Below are positions 1 through 7,550 of a DNA stretch of 15,764 nt, in pieces. The DNA comes from an uncultured Porphyromonadaceae bacterium (GTDB lineage: Bacteria > Bacteroidota > Bacteroidia > Bacteroidales > Muribaculaceae). The notes beneath the pieces are model-generated. The model saw nothing but the letters and a program-made list of their open reading frames with translations. It searched no databases and was not told where the DNA came from. The position numbers were made by a program, and so were the translations under genes. Within the stretch, counting starts at the first letter, position 1, and every line of letters begins with the position of its first letter. The stretch covers positions 1-15,764 of the forward strand of contig CAJJOX010000029.1 in the NCBI GenBank assembly GCA_905193485.1, read 5' to 3'.

Positions 1-291
1 GATCTCCGCGGCGGCTCCCCGACATTCGGACGCCATGTGGCCGTGGAGCTTTCGCAGGAAAATGCCCGTCAGCTTTTCATCCCCCGCGGTTTTGCCCACG
101 GTTTCGTGGTGTTGAGCGACGAGGCTCAGTTTCAGTATAAAGTCGACAACGTCTATGCGCCGCAGTCGGAAGCCACGCTCCGCTTTGACGATCCGGCACT
201 CGGCATCGACTGGCGTCTTCCCGCCGCCGACCTCCTCCTGTCAGAAAAAGACCTCCGCGGCCTCTCCCTCGCCGAGATCACACCGTTCTGA
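1..291 (+). CDS. rfbC: dTDP-4-dehydrorhamnose 3,5-epimerase, C-terminal part
   Basis: The reading frame is open from base 1 and gives the last 96 residues of an RmlC/RfbC cupin enzyme, which epimerises dTDP-4-keto-6-deoxyglucose at C3 and C5 on the way to dTDP-L-rhamnose for surface polysaccharide. Visible family signatures are DLRxGSPTFG at the very start, IPRGFAHGF a little later, and Y-x-P....E..L..DDP.LGIDW near the end; the tyrosine belongs to the conserved active-site region. The N-terminal half, including the catalytic histidine, lies outside the window. An internal GTG at base 37 is not the start, because conserved family sequence continues upstream of it. The gene converges on the minus-strand operon that ends at 407, with a shared hairpin between them. 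Family assignment is confident. Confidence 0.93.
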   Translation, partial: DLRGGSPTFGRHVAVELSQENARQLFIPRGFAHGFVVLSDEAQFQYKVDNVYAPQSEATLRFDDPALGIDWRLPAADLLLSEKDLRGLSLAEITPF

Positions 292-337
292 GCCGGATAT
301 GGTAATAGCCAGCCTATACCGCCGGTTGAAATATAGC

Positions 338-368
338 GAAGGCTGTCGGCTTTGATCCGGCAGCCTTC
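338..368. terminator. Bidirectional intrinsic-type terminator hairpin between convergent genes
   Basis: A 12-base arm (338-349, GAAGGCTGTCGG) pairs with 357-368 (CCGGCAGCCTTC), with one G-U wobble and a 7-base loop. On the plus strand it is followed by GTCGGTTTATTG, on the minus strand by GCTATATTTC, so the U tracts are weak on both sides. It lies 47 bases after the rfbC stop and 39 bases after the stop of the minus-strand BACON gene. That position between convergent ends makes termination in both directions the likely role. Confidence 0.75.
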
Positions 369-406
369 GTCGGTTTATTGCGTATGTGAGATCTTATGGC
401 TGAATA

Positions 407-2278
407 TTATCGTGTCAGATAGAAAGTCAGCCGCATGCCGATACAAGCTTTTTCGAAATCAAACAGGTCGTCGTCATTGAACTGTATGAATGCCCAATCC
501 CAGTCGACATGTTTCCAGCCTGTGCCAAAACCGGCCCGAAGTGTGTATCGGCTTTCGCTATCGTTGCGTATAACATTGTAGGCGCCGCCGACTTTCAGAT
601 AGAATTTACCGGTCGGAACAGACAGCTTTAATGATGCATATACCGGAAGATGGAATTTTACTTCACCGGCATCGATATGGTTATCAAAGAGATTGATGAA
701 GCCGGGCTCCACACCGATTTCGCCGGAAAACAGATCTTTGTAGTTGCCTATTCTGAGTCCGACGACCCCATTGGCAAACCAGGAATCTCCACTCAGCGGA
801 TAGCCGCCTTCCATACCGATCGCCATATTGACCCAACCTCCGTTTTCGCGACGTATGTATTTATCCCAGTTTCGACCTTGGTTTATTTTTATCCAGATCC
901 GTTTCCCATTGGACTCGACTGCCATATAGTAAATTTCGTCATGAACGCTATTGCTCCATCCGCAACGTAGGGTAAATCCGTTTTCTGTACGGCTTTCAAT
1001 TTTACAGCATTTGGGTATCGCCCCTATGTTATATTGGCCGTTTTTACAATGAATTTTAATCTTTTTAGATCCTCCATATGGCGAAAAGTCAAGTGTGATG
1101 TCGTTGGTGCCGTCATTGACAAGTAGATCAGGCTCGTCCTGGAAGATATCGATTCTCTGCACTTTGTTGCCGTATTCCAATGTGAAGTAGTCGGATCTTG
1201 ATGACGTTGTCTTGTTGGTATCAACTTTCAACGTGAGATTTTTTCCGTTTCTCGACAGATGTCCCCATGAGAGGGTTCCTGTCCCGATCTCCCAGTCGGT
1301 GTTGGAGTCGATGATGAATGTTTCAGTGCCTCCGTCGCCATTGAATTTCGCCGATGTAGAGGAAATCGTGAGGATGGCGGGGATGCCCGATTGATAGATG
1401 TCGACCCGCTGGATGGTTCCTGCGGAAGATCTTATTGTGAAATAGCTGTTTCGCGGGGAGGTGCCGGAATTACGGTCTACCTTAAGTGTGATAATGTTGC
1501 CGTTTCTCGACAGATGTGCTACAGAAGGATCGGGCAGCCGATCTGTCTGCCAGCTGCCATTCGATGTGACAGTGAACGTTTTAGTGCCTCCGTCGGCACT
1601 AAATTCCGCTGAGTTTGACGAAATATCCAATCTGTCACGGGCACCTGATTGATTAATGCTGACGGTGATGGTTTTGGATCCGGATTTAATTTTGAATGAT
1701 GTGCTTCTCGGATCGGTTCTTGAATAAGAATCCGCTTCCAGATAGAGTGTATTGCCATTTCTTGACAGACGACACCATGAGTCCGGATTGTAAGAGACAG
1801 ACCAGGCTTTTGATGATGTGACAGTGAACGTTTTTGATCCGCCGTATGCGCTAAAGTTTGCATAAGTCGAGTTGATGTTGAATATATCCGGTTTAGGCTT
1901 TGCTCCGGCTTTTTCATCGGAAGTCTGTCCTGCTGTTTTCGCGCCTTCCTGACTGACGGTGATTTCAACGGACTGTTTGCCTGAAATGAGCCGGAATTTT
2001 GTCACACGCCTTTCTTTCGATCTGTTTTCCTTAACGGACACCGTTAGCTTTTTATTATCGGTTTTTTTGACGTATGCCCAATCGCCGGCAGGGCGCTGAT
2101 CTATTTTCCATTCTTGATCAGCGTCAATGGAAATTGTTTTTTTCCCGGCACCGTTGGGAAATTCGACTTTTTTCGGGGTTACGATAAATCTCGTTTTGTC
2201 CATTTCGATTGCATATTGAGCGTCAATCCTGCCGAAGATGCACAAAAACGTCATTGCGATTATTATGATGCGTTGCAT
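407..2278 (-). CDS. Secreted protein with five BACON-like Ig domains and a beta-rich C-terminal domain
   Basis: 623 residues. Residues 1-21 form a signal peptide (hydrophobic run IIIIAMTFLCIF, likely cleavage near IDA-Q). No lipobox is obvious. Five repeats of about 80 residues follow (about 30-112, 133-213, 217-298, 302-381, 391-468), each with the BACON pattern: F...GG..TF.V.S...W, then LSRNGN.L.L, a polar R-S-x-F strand and a final I.I.QSG. The fifth repeat is more diverged. BACON domains are Bacteroidetes Ig-like modules, some of which bind glycans or mucin. Residues about 475-623 are rich in alternating aromatic/hydrophobic strands and end in a strand GMRLTFYLTR, suggesting a small outer-membrane beta-barrel or barrel-like domain; this is inference. 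It is the last gene of the operon, 13 bases after the MORN gene, and the only clearly secreted non-lipoprotein in it. A surface or outer-membrane role is likely; the ligand is unknown. Confidence 0.82.
   Translation of the reverse strand: MQRIIIIAMTFLCIFGRIDAQYAIEMDKTRFIVTPKKVEFPNGAGKKTISIDADQEWKIDQRPAGDWAYVKKTDNKKLTVSVKENRSKERRVTKFRLISGKQSVEITVSQEGAKTAGQTSDEKAGAKPKPDIFNINSTYANFSAYGGSKTFTVTSSKAWSVSYNPDSWCRLSRNGNTLYLEADSYSRTDPRSTSFKIKSGSKTITVSINQSGARDRLDISSNSAEFSADGGTKTFTVTSNGSWQTDRLPDPSVAHLSRNGNIITLKVDRNSGTSPRNSYFTIRSSAGTIQRVDIYQSGIPAILTISSTSAKFNGDGGTETFIIDSNTDWEIGTGTLSWGHLSRNGKNLTLKVDTNKTTSSRSDYFTLEYGNKVQRIDIFQDEPDLLVNDGTNDITLDFSPYGGSKKIKIHCKNGQYNIGAIPKCCKIESRTENGFTLRCGWSNSVHDEIYYMAVESNGKRIWIKINQGRNWDKYIRRENGGWVNMAIGMEGGYPLSGDSWFANGVVGLRIGNYKDLFSGEIGVEPGFINLFDNHIDAGEVKFHLPVYASLKLSVPTGKFYLKVGGAYNVIRNDSESRYTLRAGFGTGWKHVDWDWAFIQFNDDDLFDFEKACIGMRLTFYLTR
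1245..1517 (-). repeat. Direct DNA repeats of about 255 bases within the BACON array
   Basis: An 18-base stretch at 1245-1262 recurs exactly at 1500-1517, 255 bases apart. A diverged third copy lies near 1756. A second matching pair, ending in CAGTGCCTCCGTCG / TAGTGCCTCCGTCG, begins near 1315 and 1570 at the same spacing. 255 bases is 85 codons, close to one BACON module, so the repeats reflect tandem duplication of domains. Confidence 0.75.
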
Positions 2279-2291
2279 TATGTTGAGGTCT

Positions 2292-3425
2292 TTAATTATT
2301 TTGTCTTATGCCCCTGACGATTGTTTGTAACTCGATATGACCAAACCATTTGCCGTCATAGGCATTGTTGTCTTTGAACGTTCCCTTATAGTATGTTCCG
2401 TCTGACTGTCGGTAGAATATTCCATTCTCCCAATTGTCGTCTGTCATTTTGCCATAAAAATAGTTGCCGTTGGCATAGAAAAGGATGGCAGTCGAGTCTT
2501 GCCGTTGGCCATTGTCGAAATTGCCGATGTAGTATTTCCTGCCTTGGGGGTCGTCGTCGGGATATATAGCCACGCCCACACCGTGCGGTTCTTTGTCCTT
2601 TATCGGGCCGTAATAAACAAATTCGCTTGTTTTGTAACGGGTCACCTCACTTGGATTTATCACCTTGAAATAAAGCACGACTGCCATTGCGACCGATACG
2701 ATTCCGAGAATGCCGATCCAGATGGTGTTTCGCTGCCTGGCTTTGAGCCTCAGATTTGCGGTTTTTGTTTTTGAAACGGTTTCCTTTTCCGCTTCGAGCA
2801 TGTTTCTCAGATTGCGGATCTCTTTGTCTTTGACGCGCAATAGATTGTTGAAGCTTGTCAGCCGTTCGATCTCCGCGCTTCTTTTGACGATATAGACATT
2901 GCAATAATTGGCCACGGCATCGCGGATTGAGAAATTTTCCTGATCAAGGCTTAACTCGATGCAATCGTTTTTTGAGATGGCGAAATTGACCGCCGGCAAC
3001 TCTTCCGAAATTAGTTTTCGTCCGCGCTTCGGTGCGATTGATTCATTTAAATTCCTGAGATGTTCTCCGATTATCGCAGACTCAGACGAGAGTTTCTTCA
3101 GGGTCCAGTTGATGTGAAATTTTTCGTCTAAGTGGAGTATGGCTCCCTCTTTGACTATATCCGTGTAAATGATGTCGAAGAGATTGAAGAGTCCGGAAAT
3201 GTTCGTGAAAATGCGGTCGTAGCACAATCCTATGCCGAATGCCGATTTTTCATTGAGCCGCCGCAGGTAGCAGTAATAGATCAGATTGTCCCTTCGGTGG
3301 ATAAAGATCTGCACCGGATTTTTCGCTTTCCTGACAGACTCTTTGAATATTTCGGCGGAACTGTCGGTAAGATGAGAGTCAAATGTGCCCGATATCGAAC
3401 CGAAGAAGTAGCCTATCGGGTTCAT
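2292..3425 (-). CDS. Single-pass membrane protein: novel N-terminal domain, coiled coil, TM, C-terminal MORN repeats
   Basis: 377 residues, no family recognised for the N-terminal part. Residues 1-180 form a mixed domain containing YYCYLRR (50-56) and SAFGIGLCYD (61-70). Residues about 183-230 are charged and heptad-like (SAEIERL...DKEIRNLRNMLEAEKE), suggesting a coiled coil. A single TM helix follows at about 234-254, preceded by Lys/Arg residues, so the N-terminus should be cytoplasmic and the C-terminus periplasmic. Residues 271-361 hold MORN-like repeats (YYGPIKDKEPHGVGVAIY; YYIGNFDNG; NYFYGKMTDDNWENGIFY; TYYKGTFKDNNAYDGKW). MORN repeats often mediate membrane or protein contacts. The architecture matches the 482-residue protein upstream in the operon, without its Ig-like tail. 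The start lies 2 bases after the protease-lipoprotein stop, so translational coupling is likely. Function unknown; probably a structural or relay subunit. Confidence 0.8.
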   Translation of the reverse strand: MNPIGYFFGSISGTFDSHLTDSSAEIFKESVRKAKNPVQIFIHRRDNLIYYCYLRRLNEKSAFGIGLCYDRIFTNISGLFNLFDIIYTDIVKEGAILHLDEKFHINWTLKKLSSESAIIGEHLRNLNESIAPKRGRKLISEELPAVNFAISKNDCIELSLDQENFSIRDAVANYCNVYIVKRSAEIERLTSFNNLLRVKDKEIRNLRNMLEAEKETVSKTKTANLRLKARQRNTIWIGILGIVSVAMAVVLYFKVINPSEVTRYKTSEFVYYGPIKDKEPHGVGVAIYPDDDPQGRKYYIGNFDNGQRQDSTAILFYANGNYFYGKMTDDNWENGIFYRQSDGTYYKGTFKDNNAYDGKWFGHIELQTIVRGIRQNN

Positions 3426-3427
3426 TA

Positions 3428-3970
3428 TCAGTCAAATCTTATGGTTCGGTTTCGTAGGTTTACAGTGTAGGACTTTTTGGCAAGATTGTCAATGACAGTT
3501 GATCCGATAAGCACGTTCGCCACCTGATTTTCAACCACCGTGGCAATAACATCTTTGACCGTATGCGGTTTTCCGTTTTTGTCGACAATCGTCACTTCCC
3601 TGATTTTATATCGTGGATTGTAATTGATAGATCCGTCGGCATATATTGCGCCTTGGGCAACCATTCTGTCTGATTCGCTGATGGTGCCGGCTTTGAGAAG
3701 ATTTTGTAACTCGAGCTCTGAAATGAGCATGTCGGAGCAACCGGTGTCAAAAAGTGCGTCGAATCCGTTTGAATCATTCAGTTTGATATAGATGGTCTTC
3801 AAATTCGTGTCTGTCTTTTTGAATGCGACTTCGAATGACGTTTGTGACTGTTCTGTATTCTGCTTTTCGGACAGAGAATAGGGGTCGTATTCGCTTTTCT
3901 TTGAATCGCATGATATCAACAAAACGAGTGCGGATATTAAAGGTAGTAGCTTGGCTATTTTTGAAGTCAT
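3428..3970 (-). CDS. Retropepsin-like aspartic protease lipoprotein
   Basis: 180 residues. Residues 1-21 are a lipoprotein signal peptide with lipobox LLISC, giving lipidated Cys21. A polar linker follows to about residue 45. Residues 60-180 resemble a single-lobed clan AA (retropepsin-like) aspartic protease: strand IYIKLN, then ALFDTGCSDMLIS with catalytic-type Asp75-Thr-Gly77, a flap region around 105-115, a beta hairpin, and the downstream NVLIGSTVIDNL motif (152-162). Such domains act as homodimers, each supplying one DTG aspartate. No strong surface-export signal follows the cysteine, so the mature protein may face the periplasm; this is inference. Its start overlaps the preceding stop as ATGA and the next gene begins 2 bases later. 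It may process a system component or an envelope substrate, or use the fold only for binding. Confidence 0.82.
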   Translation of the reverse strand: MTSKIAKLLPLISALVLLISCDSKKSEYDPYSLSEKQNTEQSQTSFEVAFKKTDTNLKTIYIKLNDSNGFDALFDTGCSDMLISELELQNLLKAGTISESDRMVAQGAIYADGSINYNPRYKIREVTIVDKNGKPHTVKDVIATVVENQVANVLIGSTVIDNLAKKSYTVNLRNRTIRFD

Positions 3971-5415
3971 TGTTGCGGTTTAAATGTAAATTGGTTTTCT
4001 TTGTTAATGTTTTCTTCGGAAGATCCGTAAGAAATAATAATATTCTCATTTGGACGGGCGGCCTCTAACTTGAAAGGGTTATATAAATCTATCGTTGCAC
4101 TATCCTTAAGATTTTTGGTGTAAAATTTGTAGCCTTCTTGTGGTTCAGAAATTTTGAAAAGTATGTTATCGCCAAACTGCACCTTCTCGGGGTCTATAGG
4201 GCTATAAGCTATAGAGTTGATTCCCAGATATGGGTATATTGATATTCCACAGGCTTTATCTCCGGATGTAGATGGGTCATTATCACTATTAGATGCCTGT
4301 GAATTTTCATATTGTTCGATCTCGGTATCTGCCATATCATCCATGATCTGCTCCATGGTTCGGTCCATGAATCGGGGGTAGGACGATCCGTTGTCGCTGT
4401 TTCCGTAGCATTTTCCAAGCAAGAATGATATTGCAATGGTTGTCAGCAAAGCGAATCCGATGAGTAAATTCTTTTTTGACAACAAAGAATTTTTGTCGCC
4501 GGGATGTGAAGGAGAGGCGGTGTCGCCGGGTCGCTGCGGAACGTAGCTGTCGTCGGTCACTCTTAATGCCTCTATGAGTTCTGTTGTTTTGTGTCGGATA
4601 TTGTCAAGTTCGGCCTGCAAGCGATGCTTCTCGTTTTCGAGCCGTCTTACCATATCGTTATGTTCCGTGGCACTGCTTTGGTCAGATGAGTTTCTTTTTG
4701 AAAGTTCATTTTCGAGGTTGACAAGTTGTGCTTTCAGGGTATTTATCTGGTTGTCCTTGTCGTTGATCGCTCTTTTTGATTCGAGATATTGTTTCGTCAG
4801 GTTGTCAGTTCCTCTCAGGCGTTCGTCTTTCGATGGCTCGCTTTCAGTGACAATGATCCGGCCTTCTTTCCGCAGCTCGTTTATGAATGCTTTCGAATCG
4901 CAGTCAAGCAGACTGTAACGGGTGGCATTGCGCATCTCATTCTGAGAAGTGAAACGATTGTCGAACGATTCGGTCAGAGTCTGAAATTCTTTGTGTATGC
5001 TGTTCACGATAAGGTTGAATGCTGCCTGATCGTCAAAATTATAAACCGCATATCTGCCGTTGCGGGAAATGAATGTGCCTACGACATGCTCATTATAAGC
5101 TTTGCGCAGCAAGGAATAAACATAGCTTGTGAGACAACAATATTCTCCAGGCATGACAATGGAAATGGCGAAGTAGGTGTTTCGCCCCACATTGTCGCTT
5201 AATTCTTTCAAGTCGCATCTGCGGTAGGTGTAGACGCTGTACCACACACCTTTCCAGTATCGCGCATCGACAAACAGTGCTTCGAGATCCTTGACCTCAT
5301 CGCGCCGTTGAAAGAAATCGTTTATGATGTTTTGTTTCAAACCCTCATCCAATGCGGACGTGAAGTTTGAGCAGCCGGCATTCGGCTTGCCATGAATAAT
5401 TACGTCTACTACCAT
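3967..5415 (-). CDS. Bitopic membrane protein: N-terminal cytoplasmic domain, coiled coil, TM, possible periplasmic Ig-like domain
   Basis: 482 residues from the ATG at 5415, preferred over the in-frame TTG at 5436, which overlaps the GTPase gene by 28 bases. Residues 1-150 form a globular domain with DVIIHGKPNAG (4-14), YTYRR (62-66) and GRNTYFAI (77-84). Residues about 205-286 are a strong heptad coiled coil. The TM helix is at about 316-334 (LLIGFALLTTIAISFLLG), preceded by SKK, giving an N-in/C-out orientation. After an acidic linker, residues about 395-482 look like one Ig-type beta-sandwich (VQFGDNILFKIS...YNPFKLEA...NIIISYG). The start overlaps the GTPase stop by 7 bases and its stop overlaps the next start as ATGA. 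The opening HG-x-x-x-AG and later GRN resemble the general layout of GTPase-associated (GAP1-N-like) domains from predicted bacterial conflict systems; that link is a guess from memory. Likely the GTPase partner that relays across the inner membrane. Confidence 0.78.
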   Translation of the reverse strand: MVVDVIIHGKPNAGCSNFTSALDEGLKQNIINDFFQRRDEVKDLEALFVDARYWKGVWYSVYTYRRCDLKELSDNVGRNTYFAISIVMPGEYCCLTSYVYSLLRKAYNEHVVGTFISRNGRYAVYNFDDQAAFNLIVNSIHKEFQTLTESFDNRFTSQNEMRNATRYSLLDCDSKAFINELRKEGRIIVTESEPSKDERLRGTDNLTKQYLESKRAINDKDNQINTLKAQLVNLENELSKRNSSDQSSATEHNDMVRRLENEKHRLQAELDNIRHKTTELIEALRVTDDSYVPQRPGDTASPSHPGDKNSLLSKKNLLIGFALLTTIAISFLLGKCYGNSDNGSSYPRFMDRTMEQIMDDMADTEIEQYENSQASNSDNDPSTSGDKACGISIYPYLGINSIAYSPIDPEKVQFGDNILFKISEPQEGYKFYTKNLKDSATIDLYNPFKLEAARPNENIIISYGSSEENINKENQFTFKPQQ

Positions 5416-6377
5416 CTTCTTGTGATTTCTTTCCAAAGTTCTTGCGGATATATATCGTCGGCCACATTGTAGGTCTGGAACTCTTTGCCATTATTATCTA
5501 TGTTTTTTGAGAACATGCCGGTGCAGAAGGTCTTGAAAGCGAACAGATCCAGATTGAAAAGGCCGCCTTTAAGCCGAGAGAAAAGAGGCTTGTAGTATAT
5601 TTCGGCATCTTTGCGCGCGTTCTTTATGTCGTGGCAGCCGTTGATCGATCCAAAATGGGTTTTGTCGATCTTATTGTATAGAAGGACGATCCTGTCACGT
5701 TTAAGATTGATGGCCGGTAAAAAGAAATTGATGAAACGCTGCATATAGGAATCCCTGTGGTATTGGTCGTTTCTGAATGATATTACAGAGTCAAGATCCA
5801 ATAATGTCACATAGGTTTTTTGATTCTGACTGGTCATGATGGTGGCTAAATAGGGTTCGACTCTCGAATTGTACCCCGCCTTTATTTTTTGCGGGTCTGT
5901 GGTATAGAAATCTTCTCCGGGAGCCTCAAGCAGTTTTGCGATAAGTGTGTTGTTGTGATATACGTCGACCAGGAGAAATTTGACCGTTCCGTCGAGGGCT
6001 TCCACCGTGTTGAGCTTGTTGTTGAATTCCGCGCAGTCGCGCTGGTATTCGTCGGTGTTTAAAAATGTGGGATCGGTGGATATGCCATAGCCCTGATTGC
6101 GCAGATATTTGGCCAACCGAACCAATATCATTGATTTGCCGCTTGCCGGCGGGCCTACGAAGATGACCAGCGGCACAGTCTGATCCTGTATGGTCGGAGT
6201 GGCTCGCCGTGCCGGCCGGGGTGTGGATAGGGTGTTGTCCTCGACAGTCTGGAGATCGCTCCGGTCGGAAGACGGTTCGGTATAAGTGTCGGCGGTAGAG
6301 GTGTATGTAGTGTCGGTGTATGACGGGGTTGTAGCGGACTGAGACTGAAAGCCTTCGCTTGTGGTTATTTTGGGCAT
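5409..6377 (-). CDS. P-loop GTPase-like protein with Ser/Thr-rich N-terminal tail
   Basis: 322 residues. Residues 1-65 are a low-complexity Ser/Thr/Asp/Tyr-rich tail with no membrane segment. The NTPase core starts with strand VPLVIFV and Walker A GPPASGKS (75-82). A strand KFLLVDVY (133-140) leads to EAPGE (151-155), at the usual place of the G3 DxxG switch. TYVTLLDLD (188-196) is a further core strand, and IVLLYNKID (230-238) contains an NKxD-type G4 guanine-specificity motif. The order G1-G3-G4 supports a GTPase, possibly close to the Double-GTPase (DO-GTPase) type predicted in bacterial conflict systems; that placement is by eye only. It is soluble and sits between the four-helix membrane protein (13-base gap) and the bitopic coiled-coil protein (7-base overlap), so it is the likely cytoplasmic switch of the complex. 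Confidence 0.82.
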   Translation of the reverse strand: MPKITTSEGFQSQSATTPSYTDTTYTSTADTYTEPSSDRSDLQTVEDNTLSTPRPARRATPTIQDQTVPLVIFVGPPASGKSMILVRLAKYLRNQGYGISTDPTFLNTDEYQRDCAEFNNKLNTVEALDGTVKFLLVDVYHNNTLIAKLLEAPGEDFYTTDPQKIKAGYNSRVEPYLATIMTSQNQKTYVTLLDLDSVISFRNDQYHRDSYMQRFINFFLPAINLKRDRIVLLYNKIDKTHFGSINGCHDIKNARKDAEIYYKPLFSRLKGGLFNLDLFAFKTFCTGMFSKNIDNNGKEFQTYNVADDIYPQELWKEITRRW

Positions 6378-6390
6378 AATATAATGAGGG

Positions 6391-7485
6391 TTAAGATTTA
6401 CGGAATAGGGCGAAAAGGATGAATGAAACGATGTCGAAAATCAAGGCTATGATGATCCATTGCAGCATTGAGAAACCTGCGAGCCGGCCGGAAAGGATGT
6501 CGCCCCAGACAGAAACAGTGTCAAACATGCGTTTTGAGGGATAGATATTGAAACTCTTGATATCATCGCCTGATTTCACCATGGTTTTGGCGGCGAATGC
6601 CTCCGGCATTTTTGAAATGACCATTCCGTCCTGTTGGCCTAAATATCTGTAGAATGCATCGACAGATCCGTCTTTAAGCACGGCAGGCAAATGCTTTGTT
6701 TCAAGTTCGTGTATCGGATCCAACAGCTCGATCAGATCGATATTCTGGTCTTTCTTGTTCTCGTAATATTGGTCAATGATGGCAAGTTTCCGTTGCAGAT
6801 GGCCGTCGATGACAGAGATGTATTTGTTCTGAAGACCGGGAAGCAGATTGCGCTGGGTGATTCCGACATCACCTCGGTCTCTTTCATCATCGAACACTAC
6901 GTATTTGATGGTGTCGCCATAGACATCGGAATCTTTTGCAAGTGTCACTTCTATGGAGTTCAAAATGTTGACGCATGCGGCTCCAAAACCTTTGTGATTG
7001 GCTATTGTGTTGTCGATTTCTTTCTGAAAATTGATGATCTGCGCGGCGACTGCGTTGCTTAAAGCCATTTTTGCCGCATCTTTCTGCTCGTCAATAGCCT
7101 TGTTGCTTCTCGAGGTGTTTTCGGTGATGTAGTTTTTCGCTCCCGTAAGCTCTTTTGTCAGAATTGAGTAACCGTGCTTTTCAACAAAGAAATAGTGGAC
7201 GTTGGTTATGAAACTGAGCATCCAGAAAATGATAAAGCCGATCAAGCTGAAAATGAATGTGGCTTTTGATGCTCCGACTCTTTTTTTCAGTTCCTCGATA
7301 GCGATGGTCAGACACCATCCGGCAAGAACGGCCACAACAAAGACCAGTGCGTAAACCAGCCACAGATTCGTGCCGTTCAGGAGGTTGAGCGACAGCGAAG
7401 ACGCCGTAAAGTAGGCACTGAAGCCGGCAAACAGCAGATAGCCGCCCAGATAGCATAATTTTAATATTATTTTTCCCTTGTTCAT
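6391..7485 (-). CDS. Four-helix inner-membrane protein with large helical periplasmic domain
   Basis: 364 residues, no family recognised. TM helices are at about 8-29, 41-62, 75-97 and 340-361. The N-terminus (MNKGKIILK), the loop EELKKRVGASK between TM2 and TM3, and the C-terminal FRKS are basic, so by the positive-inside rule both ends are cytoplasmic and residues 98-338 are periplasmic. That segment is mostly helical and charged (for example NKAIDEQKDAAKMALSNAV, then IDGHLQRKLAIIDQYYENK), and could form long coils that reach across the periplasm. The gene precedes the GTPase by 13 bases and is the first intact gene of the operon. The N-terminal helix cluster plus a large periplasmic domain suggest a scaffold or channel. 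It lacks the NTPase domain of IcmF/TssM proteins. Confidence 0.78.
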   Translation of the reverse strand: MNKGKIILKLCYLGGYLLFAGFSAYFTASSLSLNLLNGTNLWLVYALVFVVAVLAGWCLTIAIEELKKRVGASKATFIFSLIGFIIFWMLSFITNVHYFFVEKHGYSILTKELTGAKNYITENTSRSNKAIDEQKDAAKMALSNAVAAQIINFQKEIDNTIANHKGFGAACVNILNSIEVTLAKDSDVYGDTIKYVVFDDERDRGDVGITQRNLLPGLQNKYISVIDGHLQRKLAIIDQYYENKKDQNIDLIELLDPIHELETKHLPAVLKDGSVDAFYRYLGQQDGMVISKMPEAFAAKTMVKSGDDIKSFNIYPSKRMFDTVSVWGDILSGRLAGFSMLQWIIIALIFDIVSFILFALFRKS

Positions 7486-7550
7486 TATGTGATATTATTT
7501 AATTTGGTTTATGATTTTTTGTCGTAATGAATTGTATTGTCAGAGTAGTT

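Noticed and set aside
650..970. 106-codon plus-strand frame inside the BACON gene
   Set aside because: Antisense to the beta-rich C-terminal domain; no family features and no promoter.
1245..1774. CRISPR-like periodic repeats
   Set aside because: The repeats are 255 bases apart and in frame with protein domains; there are no short, regularly spaced palindromic repeats anywhere in the window.
5416..5436. TTG start for the bitopic coiled-coil protein
   Set aside because: It would overlap the GTPase gene by 28 bases and use a rare start; the ATG at 5415 gives a 7-base overlap and begins directly with the first core strand.
6391..7485. Type VI secretion IcmF/TssM-like protein
   Set aside because: The N-terminal helix cluster is superficially similar, but it is far too short, lacks the NTPase region, and no other T6SS genes are present.
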